The position numbers and the translations under genes were made by a program. Shown one piece after another: positions 45,912 through 53,780 of a stretch of 64,000 nucleotides of DNA; the stretch's first letter is position 1; each line of letters starts with the position of its first letter. A model generated the notes under the pieces. It was not told the origin of the DNA. It saw only the letters and a program-made list of their open reading frames with translations, and searched no databases. This DNA is from UMGS1519 sp050951095 (GTDB taxonomy: Bacteria > Actinomycetota > Coriobacteriia > Coriobacteriales > Eggerthellaceae). The stretch covers positions 434,001 to 498,000 of the forward strand of contig JBMNIQ010000003.1 in NCBI GenBank assembly GCA_050951095.1. The letters are read 5' to 3'.

Positions 45912-46323
45912 CGGCTGCGGCGGGGAAGGGCTTGCAGCGGTGCCGATTGTCTTGGAGGCGCAGGGTGCCCGCATCTTCGCCGTGCTCAATCGCACCGTGG
46001 CGGCGCAGGATTTCCTGCAGCGCCTGCCGCTGAGTGCGTGCGGCTGCCGCCGGGATGGCGCATACCGCTGCAGCGTGGCCATCGGGCGTTTCGACCCGCT
46101 GGAGACGCAGCGCGGCTGGCAGGCGGGGGATGTATGCCTGGACGGCGGGCAGCTTTCCCTCCGGCAAGACGCGTGTCCCGCGCAGGAGGCGCCGGGGAGC
46201 ACCATGGTCATCGGCCGCATCGACCGGGTATCGCTTCCCCTGCTGGAGCGGCTATCGGACCAGGTGCGTTTTTCATTTCGCGTTGCGCAAACGCTGACAG
46301 AGACAGAAAGGAATGCATCATGA
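45904..46323 (+). CDS. Cyclophilin-like fold protein
   Basis: 139 residues from a GTG start that overlaps the decarboxylase stop by 8 bases. The layout LNRTVAAQDFLQRLPLS, GWQAGDVCLDGGQLSLRQD and STMVIGRIDRVS matches the small bacterial cyclophilin-like family (first strand-helix 'ALLDRLPL', then 'GDIAYY...NLAIFY', then 'LGRI'). Such proteins lack a known isomerase role. The following cupin gene starts within its stop (ATGA), so expression is coupled on both sides. Medium certainty because the sequence is divergent. Confidence 0.65.
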   Translation: MHSGCGGEGLAAVPIVLEAQGARIFAVLNRTVAAQDFLQRLPLSACGCRRDGAYRCSVAIGRFDPLETQRGWQAGDVCLDGGQLSLRQDACPAQEAPGSTMVIGRIDRVSLPLLERLSDQVRFSFRVAQTLTETERNAS

Positions 46324-46757
46324 AATACGAGAACGAGGAAGAGTTCGAGAAGGCAAATACGTTCGGCAAGGGCGTGCCGAACGACAATTTCGCACAGTAC
46401 TTCACCGGGAACAGCTATCTGAACGTGATCACGGAGGACCCCGGTCCCGGCGTTCCGTTCGCGGCGAACGTTACGTTCGAGCCGGGATGCCGCAACCATT
46501 GGCATATCCACCACGCCAAGAGCGGCGGCGGCCAGATTCTGGTGTGCACGGCCGGCGAGGGCTGGTACCAGGAGGAGGGCAAGCCCGCGCAGAGCCTGTC
46601 CGAAGGCAGCTACGTGTTCATCCCCACGGGCGTGAAGCATTGGCACGGCGCGAAGAAGGATTCCTGGTTCAGCCATGTGTCCATCGAGGTGCCCGGAGTA
46701 GATACCTCGAACGAATGGCTGGAAGAGGTAACCGACGACCAGTACCTGGGCCTGTAG
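46320..46757 (+). CDS. Cupin domain protein
   Basis: 145 residues, single cupin barrel. Motif 1 carries the metal histidines in CRNHWHIHHAKSGGGQILVCTAG; motif 2 is PTGVKHWHGAKKDSWFSHVSIE. The usual Glu of motif 1 appears to be replaced (Gly/Gln region), which may change the metal site. GAAAGGA lies before the ATG, which overlaps the previous stop by 4 bases. Cupins of this kind are commonly paired with CMD proteins and small hydrolases. Substrate unknown. Confidence 0.85.
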   Translation: MKYENEEEFEKANTFGKGVPNDNFAQYFTGNSYLNVITEDPGPGVPFAANVTFEPGCRNHWHIHHAKSGGGQILVCTAGEGWYQEEGKPAQSLSEGSYVFIPTGVKHWHGAKKDSWFSHVSIEVPGVDTSNEWLEEVTDDQYLGL

Positions 46758-46787
46758 CGGCGGGTGCGGAAGAGAGAGAAGGTGCAT

Positions 46788-47789
46788 ATGGGCGAAGAGC
46801 AGCTGGAACTGACCGAAGAGTGGGACAAGATCTTCCCGCAAAGCGATGCAGTGGAGCATAGCAAGGTGGTGTTCCATAACCGCTACGGCATCACGTTGGC
46901 CGCCGACCTGTACAAGCCGAAGGGTGCCGCGGGCACGCTTGCCGCGTTGGCCGTGGCCGGCCCGTTCGGTGCGGTGAAGGAGCAGGCAAGCGGATTGTAT
47001 GCCCAGACCATGGCCGAGCGCGGATTCCTGACCATCGCATTCGACCCGTCGTATACCGGGGAATCCGGCGGACAGCCGCGCTACGTGGCGTCCGGCGACA
47101 TCAACACCGAGGATTTCTGCGCGGCGGTGGACTACCTTTCCTGCCGTGATGACGTGGACCCCGAACGCATCGGCATCATCGGCATCTGCGGTTGGGGCGG
47201 CATGGCGCTGAATGCAGCCGCCGTGGACCCGCGCATCAAGGCCACGGTGGCTTCCACGATGTACGACATGAGCCGCGTGACGGCAAACGGCTACTTCGAC
47301 GCCGAGGACAGCGCGCAGGCGCGCAATGCGAAGCGCCGCCAGCTGGCCGCGCAGCGCACGGAGGATTACCGCAAGGGCACGTATGCCATGACCGGAGGCC
47401 TGCCCGAGCCCGACCAGGTGCCCGACGACGCGCCGCAGTTCCTGAAGGATTACGTGGCGTTTTACAAGACGAAGCGCGGATACCATCCCCGCGGGCTGAA
47501 TTCCAACGGCGGTTGGAACGTCACGTCCGACCTGTCGTTGCTCAACATGCCGCTGCTGTCCTACATCCACGAGATCGAGAATCCCGTCATGGTCCTGCAT
47601 GGGGAGAAGGCGCATTCTCTGTATTTCGGCAAAACGGCCTACGAGAAGATGACAGGGGAAGGCGCGGTGAACCCGGACAACAAGGAGCTGGTCATCGTAC
47701 CCGGCGCATCCCATACCGACCTGTACGACCGGATGGACGTTATCCCCTTCGACCGCATCCAGGCATTCTTCGAGAAGAACCTGGGGTAA
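46788..47789 (+). CDS. Alpha/beta hydrolase with Cys nucleophile (dienelactone hydrolase-like)
   Basis: 333 residues. The nucleophile elbow reads GICGWGGMALNAA with Cys134 where most hydrolases have Ser, as in dienelactone hydrolases; a candidate His is in VPGASHTDLYDR. The N-terminal part VVFHNRYGITLAADLYKPKG and FDPSYTGESGGQPRY match the YcjY-type group. A GAAGG site precedes ATG 46788. Fourth gene of the decarboxylase operon, 30 bases behind the cupin. Substrate unknown. Confidence 0.82.
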   Translation: MGEEQLELTEEWDKIFPQSDAVEHSKVVFHNRYGITLAADLYKPKGAAGTLAALAVAGPFGAVKEQASGLYAQTMAERGFLTIAFDPSYTGESGGQPRYVASGDINTEDFCAAVDYLSCRDDVDPERIGIIGICGWGGMALNAAAVDPRIKATVASTMYDMSRVTANGYFDAEDSAQARNAKRRQLAAQRTEDYRKGTYAMTGGLPEPDQVPDDAPQFLKDYVAFYKTKRGYHPRGLNSNGGWNVTSDLSLLNMPLLSYIHEIENPVMVLHGEKAHSLYFGKTAYEKMTGEGAVNPDNKELVIVPGASHTDLYDRMDVIPFDRIQAFFEKNLG

Positions 47790-47819
47790 CGAAGGCGCGA
47801 TCCGCAAGAGAGCTTCCTA

Positions 47820-47862
47820 AAGAAGAGAGCGCGGGGTCCAGTGGGCTCTGCGCTCTCTTCTT
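47820..47862. terminator. Perfect hairpin at the end of the decarboxylase operon
   Basis: AAGAAGAGAGCGC (47820-47832) and its exact complement (47850-47862) around a 17-base loop, between converging genes. The T-tract is short (ATTTG after two bases). Confidence 0.55.
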
Positions 47863-47959
47863 CGATTTGCGATAGGGCCGTTCGATTGCGCCCAAGATGT
47901 ACCTGCGGCGACGTATGCCGTGCGGGCGTCTGCCGAACGGGACGGTCGTATTTCTTGCC

Positions 47960-48463
47960 CTATCCCTTCAGTTTGCGGAGTTCGTCGGTCCATTCCTCCA
48001 GCTCCTGCAGGCTGGTGATGAGGTGGCTGCCGCCGGTCGAATCGAAGCGCACTTCCTTCTGGCAGGCGAAATGCGCACCGGGGCAGAGCGCTTCCATGTC
48101 GTCAAGCACCGTGCCCGGCCATCCGCCGTTCGTCATGAACGGCACGACGGTCTTATCGTGCCAGTCGCAGCGCTCCAGGAGCGTTGCGATCGCCGGAGCC
48201 ATGGTGTACCACCAGGTGGGTGTGCCGACGGCAACAAGGTCGTATTCGGCGGGGTCGTGGGCAAGCGGTCGTATCTCGGGGCGGAATCCGCGTTTCACCT
48301 CCCGCTTCCCCTGTTGCACCGTTTCCTGGTAGTTTTCTGGATACGGCTCTGCGGTGTCGATGCGCTCGATGTCGGCGTCCAATACCTTCGCTGCCATCTG
48401 CGCGATGCGCTCCGTATTGCCGTTCGACCAGCTGTAGTAAAGAACAAGGGCTTTCTTTGCCAT
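47960..48463 (-). CDS. Flavodoxin
   Basis: 167 residues. MAKKALVLYYSWSNGNTERIA gives strand 1 and the FMN phosphate loop (SWSNGNT); VGTPTWWYTMAPAIATLLE and VPFMTNGGWPGTVLDD are the other two flavin loops. AAGGAGA precedes ATG 48463; the upstream frame lacks conservation. Cytoplasmic FMN electron carrier or a reductase partner. It converges with the decarboxylase operon and precedes no other gene on its strand in a clear operon. Confidence 0.9.
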   Translation of the reverse strand: MAKKALVLYYSWSNGNTERIAQMAAKVLDADIERIDTAEPYPENYQETVQQGKREVKRGFRPEIRPLAHDPAEYDLVAVGTPTWWYTMAPAIATLLERCDWHDKTVVPFMTNGGWPGTVLDDMEALCPGAHFACQKEVRFDSTGGSHLITSLQELEEWTDELRKLKG

Positions 48464-48587
48464 GAAGATCTCCTTCGTTTCGATATCGGGCATCGTGAAA
48501 TGACCGATGCCCGGGCTGTTGATATTGTTTGCGCTGCATGCTTTCGCTTGTCGCATCGGCAGGGCGTATCGATGTTTGCGATTCGTA

Positions 48588-49174
48588 TCAGCTTGCCTTG
48601 TCGAACAGCCAGCCCATCACGTCCTCGTCTTCGGCAAACGCCGAAGCGCCGGCGGCATGCTGGCTTCCCGTGTACCCGCGGTCCGTGAAATAGGCGTCGT
48701 CTTTGACGTCCAGCACGAGCAGCGACGATAGGGCGGAATCCGAAACCCCCGCGTCCCGATAGGCGCGGCGGATGCGGCGATACGCGCTCCGATCGGGCCC
48801 CGGGCCGTAGTAGTCGTCATGCTCGCCGATGACGAACCGCACGGGGGCACGCGCGGAAACGAGCGCGCTCGGATCGCCGTCCCATTGCGAGCTCATGTGC
48901 AGCGCGCCGGCGAACAGCCCCGGGTTCTTCTCCATGACCAGCGACAACGTTTCCCCGCCGCCGGAATAGCCGCTCAACACCACGCGGTCGGGATCCACGG
49001 CATACGCCGCCTTGAGCCACTGGATCAGCGCGATGGTCATGTTCGCGGACGTGTTCTCCCAGTCGTCCAGCTGGGGACAGGCCACAATAGCATCGGGGAC
49101 GTAGTTCTCCGCAACGAACGGGAACGGTTCCTGCAGGTTCGCCCCCACGCCCTGGAAATACAGCCCCTCGTAAC
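48588..49174 (-). pseudogene. C-terminal part of a Tat-lipoprotein alpha/beta hydrolase split by an IS element
   Basis: This fragment carries the catalytic core: the elbow VVLSGYSGGGETLSLVM and the segment FVIGEHDDYYGPGPDRSAYRR. Joining base 50644 (end of the N-terminal fragment) to base 49171 restores one uninterrupted frame (LPG-YEGLYFQGVG), 341 codons in all, and uses one copy of the AAC target duplication. The intact protein would be a 340-residue exported esterase resembling PHB depolymerase/feruloyl-esterase-type hydrolases. The fragment has no start of its own. The insertion therefore looks recent. Confidence 0.88.
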
Positions 49175-49197
49175 TGAACTGCACCCCAGTTCTTGGA
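49172..49197. repeat. IS left end: target duplication plus terminal inverted repeat
   Basis: Target duplication AAC at 49172-49174, then a 23-base terminal repeat (49175-49197) beginning TGAACTGCACCCC and matching the right end at 20 of 23 positions. Confidence 0.88.
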
Positions 49198-49219
49198 GCC
49201 CATAAGTAAAGTCTATCAG

Positions 49220-50206
49220 CTACGCTGCTGTCTCGAGGGTCCGATTCCCGTATTCCACGGGGGTCAGGCCCTCGAGCCTCTTCTGCCTTCTCACCGTGTT
49301 CCAGTGAACGATGTATGCTTCGAGGTCGGCCTTGAAGGACTCGAAGTCGGGCCATTCCTGGCCCCTGAAGAACTCGTCCTTGATGTGGCCGAACAGGCCT
49401 TCCGTGCACGCGTTGTCCAGGCAGTTGCCCTTGCGCGACATGCTCTGCCTGAACCCCGCTTCCTCGACCCTCTTCCAGTAGCGCTCGTGCTGGTACTGCC
49501 AGCCCATGTCGCTGGTCAGGATGGGGGTCTTGCCCTCCGGCTTCCTGGCTATCAGCATATCCAGCATCTCGTCCTGCTGCCGCAGGCCCGGGTGCTGCGA
49601 GACGGACCAGGCGACCACCTCCTCGCTGAAGAAGTCCAGCACCGGCGCGAGGTACGCCTTGCCCCACGGCTGCGCGAACTCCGTGACGTCGGTTCCCATC
49701 TTCTGCCACGTCCCGCTGGCGGAGAAGTCCCGTCCGATCAGGTTCTCGAAGGTCTTCCCGACCACGCCCTTGTAGGAGTTGTACCTGTGATAGTCGGTCT
49801 CGCGCCTTATGCCGCAGCTGATGCCGATCTCGTGCATCATCTTGAGCACGGTCTTGTCGGCTATGCGCACGCCCTCCTCGGCGCGCAGGCACATCGCGAT
49901 CTGGCGGTGGCCGCACCCGTTCGGCGTTCTCCCGAAGATCTCGGCGACCTTCGCCCGCAGCTCGGGCCTCGTGGGCGGCTTCGCGGGCTTCTCCCTGTTG
50001 TAGTGGTAGGTCGACGCCGGGAGGCCCGACGCGGCCAGGAGGTCCTTGAGCGCGTGGCCCTGCCCTGAAAGCTCCCTGATCACCTGGCACTTCTCCCAGG
50101 TGCTCGCTTCTCCGCCTCCAGGGCCCTCAATTTTTTTAGGTAGGCCACCTCGGCCCTCAGCCTGCGGTTCTCCGCCTCGAGCTCCTGTTCGCGGGTCGCC
50201 GGGCAC
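49220..50206 (-). CDS. IS3-family transposase OrfB (DDE catalytic part)
   Basis: The open frame holds the rve integrase-type core with the catalytic acids visible in GTDVTEFAQPWGKAYLAPVLD, LTSDMGWQYQ and DNACTEGLFGHIKDEFF (Asp, Asp, Glu), then the usual ending YIVHWNTVRRQKRLEGLTPVEY. An HTH_21-like segment (RTPNGCGHRQIAMCLR) precedes it. It is probably made as a fusion with OrfA by -1 frameshifting at 50131-50137; the first residues of this open frame, upstream of the slippery site, are then not used. No typical ribosome site is needed. Confidence 0.9.
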   Translation of the reverse strand: MPGDPRTGARGGEPQAEGRGGLPKKIEGPGGGEASTWEKCQVIRELSGQGHALKDLLAASGLPASTYHYNREKPAKPPTRPELRAKVAEIFGRTPNGCGHRQIAMCLRAEEGVRIADKTVLKMMHEIGISCGIRRETDYHRYNSYKGVVGKTFENLIGRDFSASGTWQKMGTDVTEFAQPWGKAYLAPVLDFFSEEVVAWSVSQHPGLRQQDEMLDMLIARKPEGKTPILTSDMGWQYQHERYWKRVEEAGFRQSMSRKGNCLDNACTEGLFGHIKDEFFRGQEWPDFESFKADLEAYIVHWNTVRRQKRLEGLTPVEYGNRTLETAA

Positions 50207-50580
50207 GCCCGGCCGCCGCCCTTGCGCGGGCGCCCCCTCGGCTTCGGCCTCAGGGCCTCCGGCCCTCCCTCGCGGTAGCTCCTCGCCCAGTTCTTCAGCT
50301 GCGTCGCGCCCACGATGCCGTACCTGGACATGACCTCCTGCCTGGTCATCCCGAGGTCGACGTAGTCCCGAGCAGCGGCCAGCTTGGTCTCGTAGTCGTA
50401 CGTTCTGTGCTTGGACCCCATCGCCAGGAACACCTCCGCGCCCACCGCCTTGTACGTGTAGACCCAGTATTGCGCGATGTTCCTAGATACGGCAAGCTCC
50501 GACGCGATCGCCCTGAAGCTGTACCCCTTCTTGATGAGATCGGCGGCCCTTCGACGGGTTTCCAGGCTATGCCTCTTCAT
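50080..50580 (-). CDS. IS3-family transposase OrfA (DNA-binding part)
   Basis: 166 residues. Two helix-turn-helix units are seen, SFRAIASELAVSRNIAQYWVYTYK and TRQEVMSRYGIVGATQLKNWAR, followed by a basic segment (KPRGRPRKGGG) and a leucine-rich coiled coil (EQELEAENRRLRAEVAYLKKLRALE). It recognises the terminal repeats. ATG 50580 has GGAGG upstream. Near its end AAAAAAA allows a -1 shift into orfB. Confidence 0.9.
   Translation of the reverse strand: MKRHSLETRRRAADLIKKGYSFRAIASELAVSRNIAQYWVYTYKAVGAEVFLAMGSKHRTYDYETKLAAARDYVDLGMTRQEVMSRYGIVGATQLKNWARSYREGGPEALRPKPRGRPRKGGGRACPATREQELEAENRRLRAEVAYLKKLRALEAEKRAPGRSAR
50131..50137 (-). other. Programmed -1 frameshift site
   Basis: On the minus strand the orfA codons CTA AAA AAA TTG contain the slippery heptamer A AAA AAA. 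A -1 slip continues as ATT GAG GGC in the orfB frame, giving one OrfAB transposase. Confidence 0.8.
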
Positions 50581-50620
50581 GACAGAACCGCACCTCCTAA
50601 ATCCGGACTCTCTTTCTAAG

Positions 50621-50646
50621 TCCAAGATCAGGGGTGCGGTTCAAAC
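50621..50646. repeat. IS right end: terminal inverted repeat plus target duplication
   Basis: Inverted copy of the left repeat at 50621-50643 (ending in GTGCGGTTCA), followed by the AAC duplication at 50644-50646. Confidence 0.88.
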
Positions 50647-51082
50647 CGGGCAGGTGGACGTACAGCGGGCACGGTGTGGAACCGTCGTAGGAGGAAGGCA
50701 CCTTGAGCGAGAAGTGCACGGTGCCCGCCGAAGGCGTGGAGAGCGCATTGTCCACGACGAACGACCGGTCCGTCCGGCTACCCTCCTGCAACTCGTAGCC
50801 GTCCACGGATGCCGCCCGCGCGTTGTGTGCGGGGGCGGACGATTTGCTTCCCGCGGCGGTCGAATCGGCACTGCCCGGCATGGAGGCAGTGGCGGATTCC
50901 GAGGCTCCGGCATCGGCATCGGCAGCGCCGGTTGACGAAGGGGGATCGTCCGAACGCGCCGAGCAGCCTGCCAGCGCCAACAGGCCGCTGACGCCGGCAA
51001 CGCCGGACAATGCAAGGAACGCACGGCGGGAGAGGGCGGTGCACCCTGTTGCCTTCATGCGGAACTTTCGTTCAGCCGTCAT
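50644..51082 (-). pseudogene. N-terminal part of the IS-split Tat-lipoprotein alpha/beta hydrolase
   Basis: Starts with MTAERKFRMKATGC and a twin-arginine signal (LSRRAFLALSG) ending in a lipobox (LLALAGC), so the intact protein would be exported folded and anchored by lipid. A Ser/Ala-rich spacer follows and then the first strands of the hydrolase domain (TVHFSLKVPSSYDGS, PLYVHLPG). The ATG overlaps the stop of the upstream hydrolase gene by 4 bases. The IS cuts the frame after LPG. A short product could still be made as a lipoprotein stub ending inside the IS. Confidence 0.88.
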
Positions 51083-52155
51083 CGCCGCACCTGCCTCTGC
51101 CAGAAGCTCATGGCGTGGTCTATCCAGCCTTCCGCAACGGTTCCCGTGCCCAGGCCGAACCCGTGCTGCAGTCCGTCGAATATCTCGATGCGCGCCGGCG
51201 TGCCGTTCGCGCGGATGGTGCGGATGCGCTTCCTCATGGTGCGCCAGCTCGCGATGGAATCCGCTGTGCCCACGCAGGCGTACGTGGGAGGCTCGTTGCC
51301 CGTGACTTCGGAGAAGCCGGTGTACTGCATGATGATGGCTTTCGGCTGCGGATAGGATTTCTCGCCGAATGCGACGGTGCCGTCCGTGCCGACCCACGCG
51401 GCCATGCGCGCGCCGGCCGAACCGCCCCAGAGCGAGTAGCCTTCCATGTTCACGCCCAGCTCTTCGGCATGGTCGGACACGTAGGCGATTGCCCGGGACA
51501 GATCTTCGCAGGCCGTCTGGGCTCCGGGCCGGTAGATGAGCGCGAACGCGTTATAGCCGTGCTTCGACAGCTCCAGTGCGTGCGGGAAGCTGTCGTGCAT
51601 GGCCGCGACGTACGCGAAGCCGCCGCCGGCGTTGCAGAATGCCGTTCGGGCTCCTCCCTTGCCGCGGAAGAAGAACAGGCCCGTGTCCCGCTTGTCGGGA
51701 TCGGATGCCTTCTCCTTGGCGGTGTAGATGTCCAGGAATACCGTTTCTCCCGCCTGCGCCTGGTTGTGCAGGTAGTTGCTGATCTCGACGGTCTTGTCCG
51801 GATCGATGCAGGTATACCAGGTCAGGTCCATGGTTCCCAGCGTCGAGCCGGACATGAACGAGTCGTTCACCGGGAAGATGAGCCTGCCCCAGTTGCCGAA
51901 GACGGAGCTGTTTCGTACTTCGTCGATGGTCGTGTCCCGCGTATACGGCCCGTTGCCGGCGGATGCTGTTTGGCTTGCTGTGCTCGACGTACCGATGCCC
52001 CTTTCCTCGTTTCCCCTGCTGCCGGCCGACGCCGTCTCCGATTCCGTCGAATCGGATTCCGTGCCCGTTGTCGATGCGCATCCGGCCAGCATGCTGGCGG
52101 CGAATACCGCGCTTGCGCCGATGAACGCCCGCCGGCTCATTGCGGTATGCATCAT
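51079..52155 (-). CDS. Tat-exported lipoprotein alpha/beta hydrolase
   Basis: 358 residues. The N terminus MMHTAMSRRAFIGAS and the lipobox SMLAGC (Cys26) mark a twin-arginine lipoprotein, followed by a Ser/Thr/Glu-rich linker. The hydrolase core has the elbow YSLWGGSAGARMAAW (G-G-S-A-G) and a candidate His in FDGLQHGFGLGTG, as in hormone-sensitive-lipase/esterase types. ATG 52155 or 52152 follows GGAGC that overlaps the end of the flavodoxin gene; its stop overlaps the next start (ATGA). So three exported proteins are translated together. Substrate unknown. Confidence 0.88.
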   Translation of the reverse strand: MMHTAMSRRAFIGASAVFAASMLAGCASTTGTESDSTESETASAGSRGNEERGIGTSSTASQTASAGNGPYTRDTTIDEVRNSSVFGNWGRLIFPVNDSFMSGSTLGTMDLTWYTCIDPDKTVEISNYLHNQAQAGETVFLDIYTAKEKASDPDKRDTGLFFFRGKGGARTAFCNAGGGFAYVAAMHDSFPHALELSKHGYNAFALIYRPGAQTACEDLSRAIAYVSDHAEELGVNMEGYSLWGGSAGARMAAWVGTDGTVAFGEKSYPQPKAIIMQYTGFSEVTGNEPPTYACVGTADSIASWRTMRKRIRTIRANGTPARIEIFDGLQHGFGLGTGTVAEGWIDHAMSFWQRQVRR

Positions 52156-52157
52156 GA

Positions 52158-52877
52158 CTAGCTCCAATCGATGCTGTCGGCCCAGGCGTCGATGTCGGAC
52201 AGGTCGGAGTTCTCGCCGAAACGCTGCGAGTCGACCAAGTTCCCGCCGCCGCACATCTCGATCACATTGTCGGCGCTGGATCCGATGCCGGAGGACAGGG
52301 AAGTGCAGAAAGCGGCGATCTTCTTGCCGGAGAAGTCGTTGTCCTGGGCGAAATGGTTCAGCGGCCAGGCAGCGTCGCCCCACCAGATGGGGTAGCCGAT
52401 AAACACGGAATCGTACGAGTCGAAGTTGTCGGGCGCGGTGGTCGACAGCGGCACATCGCGTTTCGAGGGGTCGTTGTATTCTTGGCTCACGCGGCTGTCG
52501 TCGTCATTCCAATCCAGATCGTCTTCCGTGTACGGGTCTTTCGGCGTGACCTCGAACAGGTCGGCATCCAGGTGCGATGCCAGCTCCTTCGCCACGCGCT
52601 GCGTATTGCCCGTGGCGGAATAATAGGCCACTAGCACCTTGCCGGCATTCGAGCTGTCGGCTGCGGCGGATGCGGAAGCCGCCGTGCTTCCTTCCTCTGC
52701 GGCACTTGCGCTTCCGCTGTCGGAAGAAGCTCCAGCGGCGCTTCCCGATGCCGCCGTGCTGCTTGCAGATGTGGTATTCGACGAGCATCCCGTGAGGAAC
52801 GCCGCGCCCGTGACAAGGGCGGCGCCCATGAGGCCGACGAACCTGCGGCGGCTGATCTGGCTGTTTTCCGTATCCAT
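52158..52877 (-). CDS. Tat-exported lipoprotein flavodoxin
   Basis: 239 residues. A twin-arginine signal (ISRRRFVGLMG) and lipobox (AAFLTGC) are followed by a roughly 50-residue Ser/Ala linker and then a full flavodoxin domain: VLVAYYSATGNTQRVA (FMN phosphate loop TGNT), FIGYPIWWGDAAWPLNHF and AFCTSLSSGIGSSADN. Tat export would allow the FMN-loaded fold to reach the outer face of the membrane. First gene of an operon with two exported hydrolases; divergent from a MarR gene 371 bases away. The ribosome site is weak (GAAAGCGAG). Confidence 0.9.
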   Translation of the reverse strand: MDTENSQISRRRFVGLMGAALVTGAAFLTGCSSNTTSASSTAASGSAAGASSDSGSASAAEEGSTAASASAAADSSNAGKVLVAYYSATGNTQRVAKELASHLDADLFEVTPKDPYTEDDLDWNDDDSRVSQEYNDPSKRDVPLSTTAPDNFDSYDSVFIGYPIWWGDAAWPLNHFAQDNDFSGKKIAAFCTSLSSGIGSSADNVIEMCGGGNLVDSQRFGENSDLSDIDAWADSIDWS

Positions 52878-53248
52878 GATGGCTCGCTTTCTCTTTGAAT
52901 GCCCGGAATGCAGCGAAGCGGCCCTTCTTGCGGGTTCGCGCTGCTCCCGGTCGCCTGCGTGGAGGGCATCCCCGCGGCAACTTCTCTTCCACTGATAAGT
53001 TTCGGGGCGCAGGGCGTGTTTGTACAATTCATTATCGAATGTCTTGCATACGCGAAGCGAATACTGAATACGAAATACCAGCAACAACCAGGGATTATTA
53101 ATGCTTTCGAAACATACTGCGAAGGCATTTCGGCGTGCACTTCGCCTCGATTCGTGTAGCGGTCCTGTGGAGAACCGAAAGCATGCTATTGATATACGGA
53201 CTGCGAGACGGTACGGTGGGGCAAGAAGGCGAAAAGGAGGCGGGCGCT
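52878..53248. other. Divergent regulatory region, Tat flavodoxin operon to MarR gene
   Basis: 371 bases without a gene. The middle (about 53015-53110) is AT-rich and holds ATTCATTATCGAATG (on the minus strand a GATAAT -10-like box) and several TTCGAA/TTCG repeats that could be MarR sites. None is certain. Confidence 0.4.
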
Positions 53249-53662
53249 ATGGAACCGCAGGCTGCATTGGTGAAGACGCTCGACGCGCTGTTGGAGAAGC
53301 GCGCGAACAACGATTTGCGCAAGGATGGTCTGACGCTCTCGCAGATCGGCATGCTGCTGGCCTGCCAGGAGGCGGGCGGATCCTGCACGTTGAAGCAGCT
53401 CGAACGCATTCTGAAGCTGTCCCAGCCCACGGTTGCGGGCACTGCGAAGCGCCTGGAGGCGAAGGGGCTGCTGTTGGGTTCCACGGATCCCGACGACGGA
53501 CGCGTGAAACGGGTCAGGCTGTCGGATGCCGGAGCGGACTGCTGCGTCATTTCCCGCACGCGTATGCGCGAGACGAACGAGCAACTGGTTTCCGGGTTCA
53601 CACCCCGCGAGCAGCAGGAGTTCTCCCGCTTGCTGGAAAAGGCCATCCAGAACTGCTCATGA
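53249..53662 (+). CDS. MarR family transcriptional regulator
   Basis: 137 residues with the winged helix: LTLSQIGMLLACQEAGGSCTLKQLERILKLSQPTVAGTAKRLEAKGLL, then the wing STDPDDGRVKRVRLSDAG. AAGGAGG 8 bases before ATG 53249 sets the start; the frame is open upstream but unconserved. It is followed after 118 bases by a MATE pump gene and is divergent from the Tat flavodoxin operon; control of one or both is likely. The Cys pair CC near residue 97 might sense redox, which is speculative. Confidence 0.88.
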   Translation: MEPQAALVKTLDALLEKRANNDLRKDGLTLSQIGMLLACQEAGGSCTLKQLERILKLSQPTVAGTAKRLEAKGLLLGSTDPDDGRVKRVRLSDAGADCCVISRTRMRETNEQLVSGFTPREQQEFSRLLEKAIQNCS

Positions 53663-53780
53663 TGCAAATTCCCCCTGACGAGTCCGTTGCAGCGGACCCG
53701 GAGCGTGCATACGTGCACGCAAAACAATAGCATGCAATCAAAATACGTTGACGCTTGCCTGCTTTGAAAGGAGATGCGCG

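Larger units (their letters stand above)
49175..50643 (-). mobile_element. IS3-family insertion sequence (IS150-like group)
   Basis: 1,469 bases bounded by 23-base imperfect inverted repeats (20 of 23 match, TG...CA ends) and a 3-bp direct duplication (AAC) of the target. It holds orfA and orfB in overlapping frames on the minus strand with an A7 slippery site between them, the usual IS3 organisation. Both frames are intact, so it may be active. It interrupts a lipoprotein hydrolase gene in the same orientation. Confidence 0.93.

Noticed and set aside
44982..47807. Long minus-strand open frame (about 940 codons) continuing the TetR2 frame
   Set aside because: Antisense to the decarboxylase operon; composition is Arg/His/Gly-rich without domains, and TetR2 has a clear AAGGAGG-ATG start at 44981.
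48588..50090. 500-codon frame that appears to fuse IS sequence to the hydrolase C-terminal half
   Set aside because: The part inside the IS is a shifted, non-transposase frame; it arises only because the insertion happens to leave the frame open. It may give some read-through but is not a designed gene.
53663..53780. GTGCATACGTGCAC-like inverted repeat between MarR and MATE genes
   Set aside because: Arms are short and imperfect; could be an operator but too weak to report as a feature.
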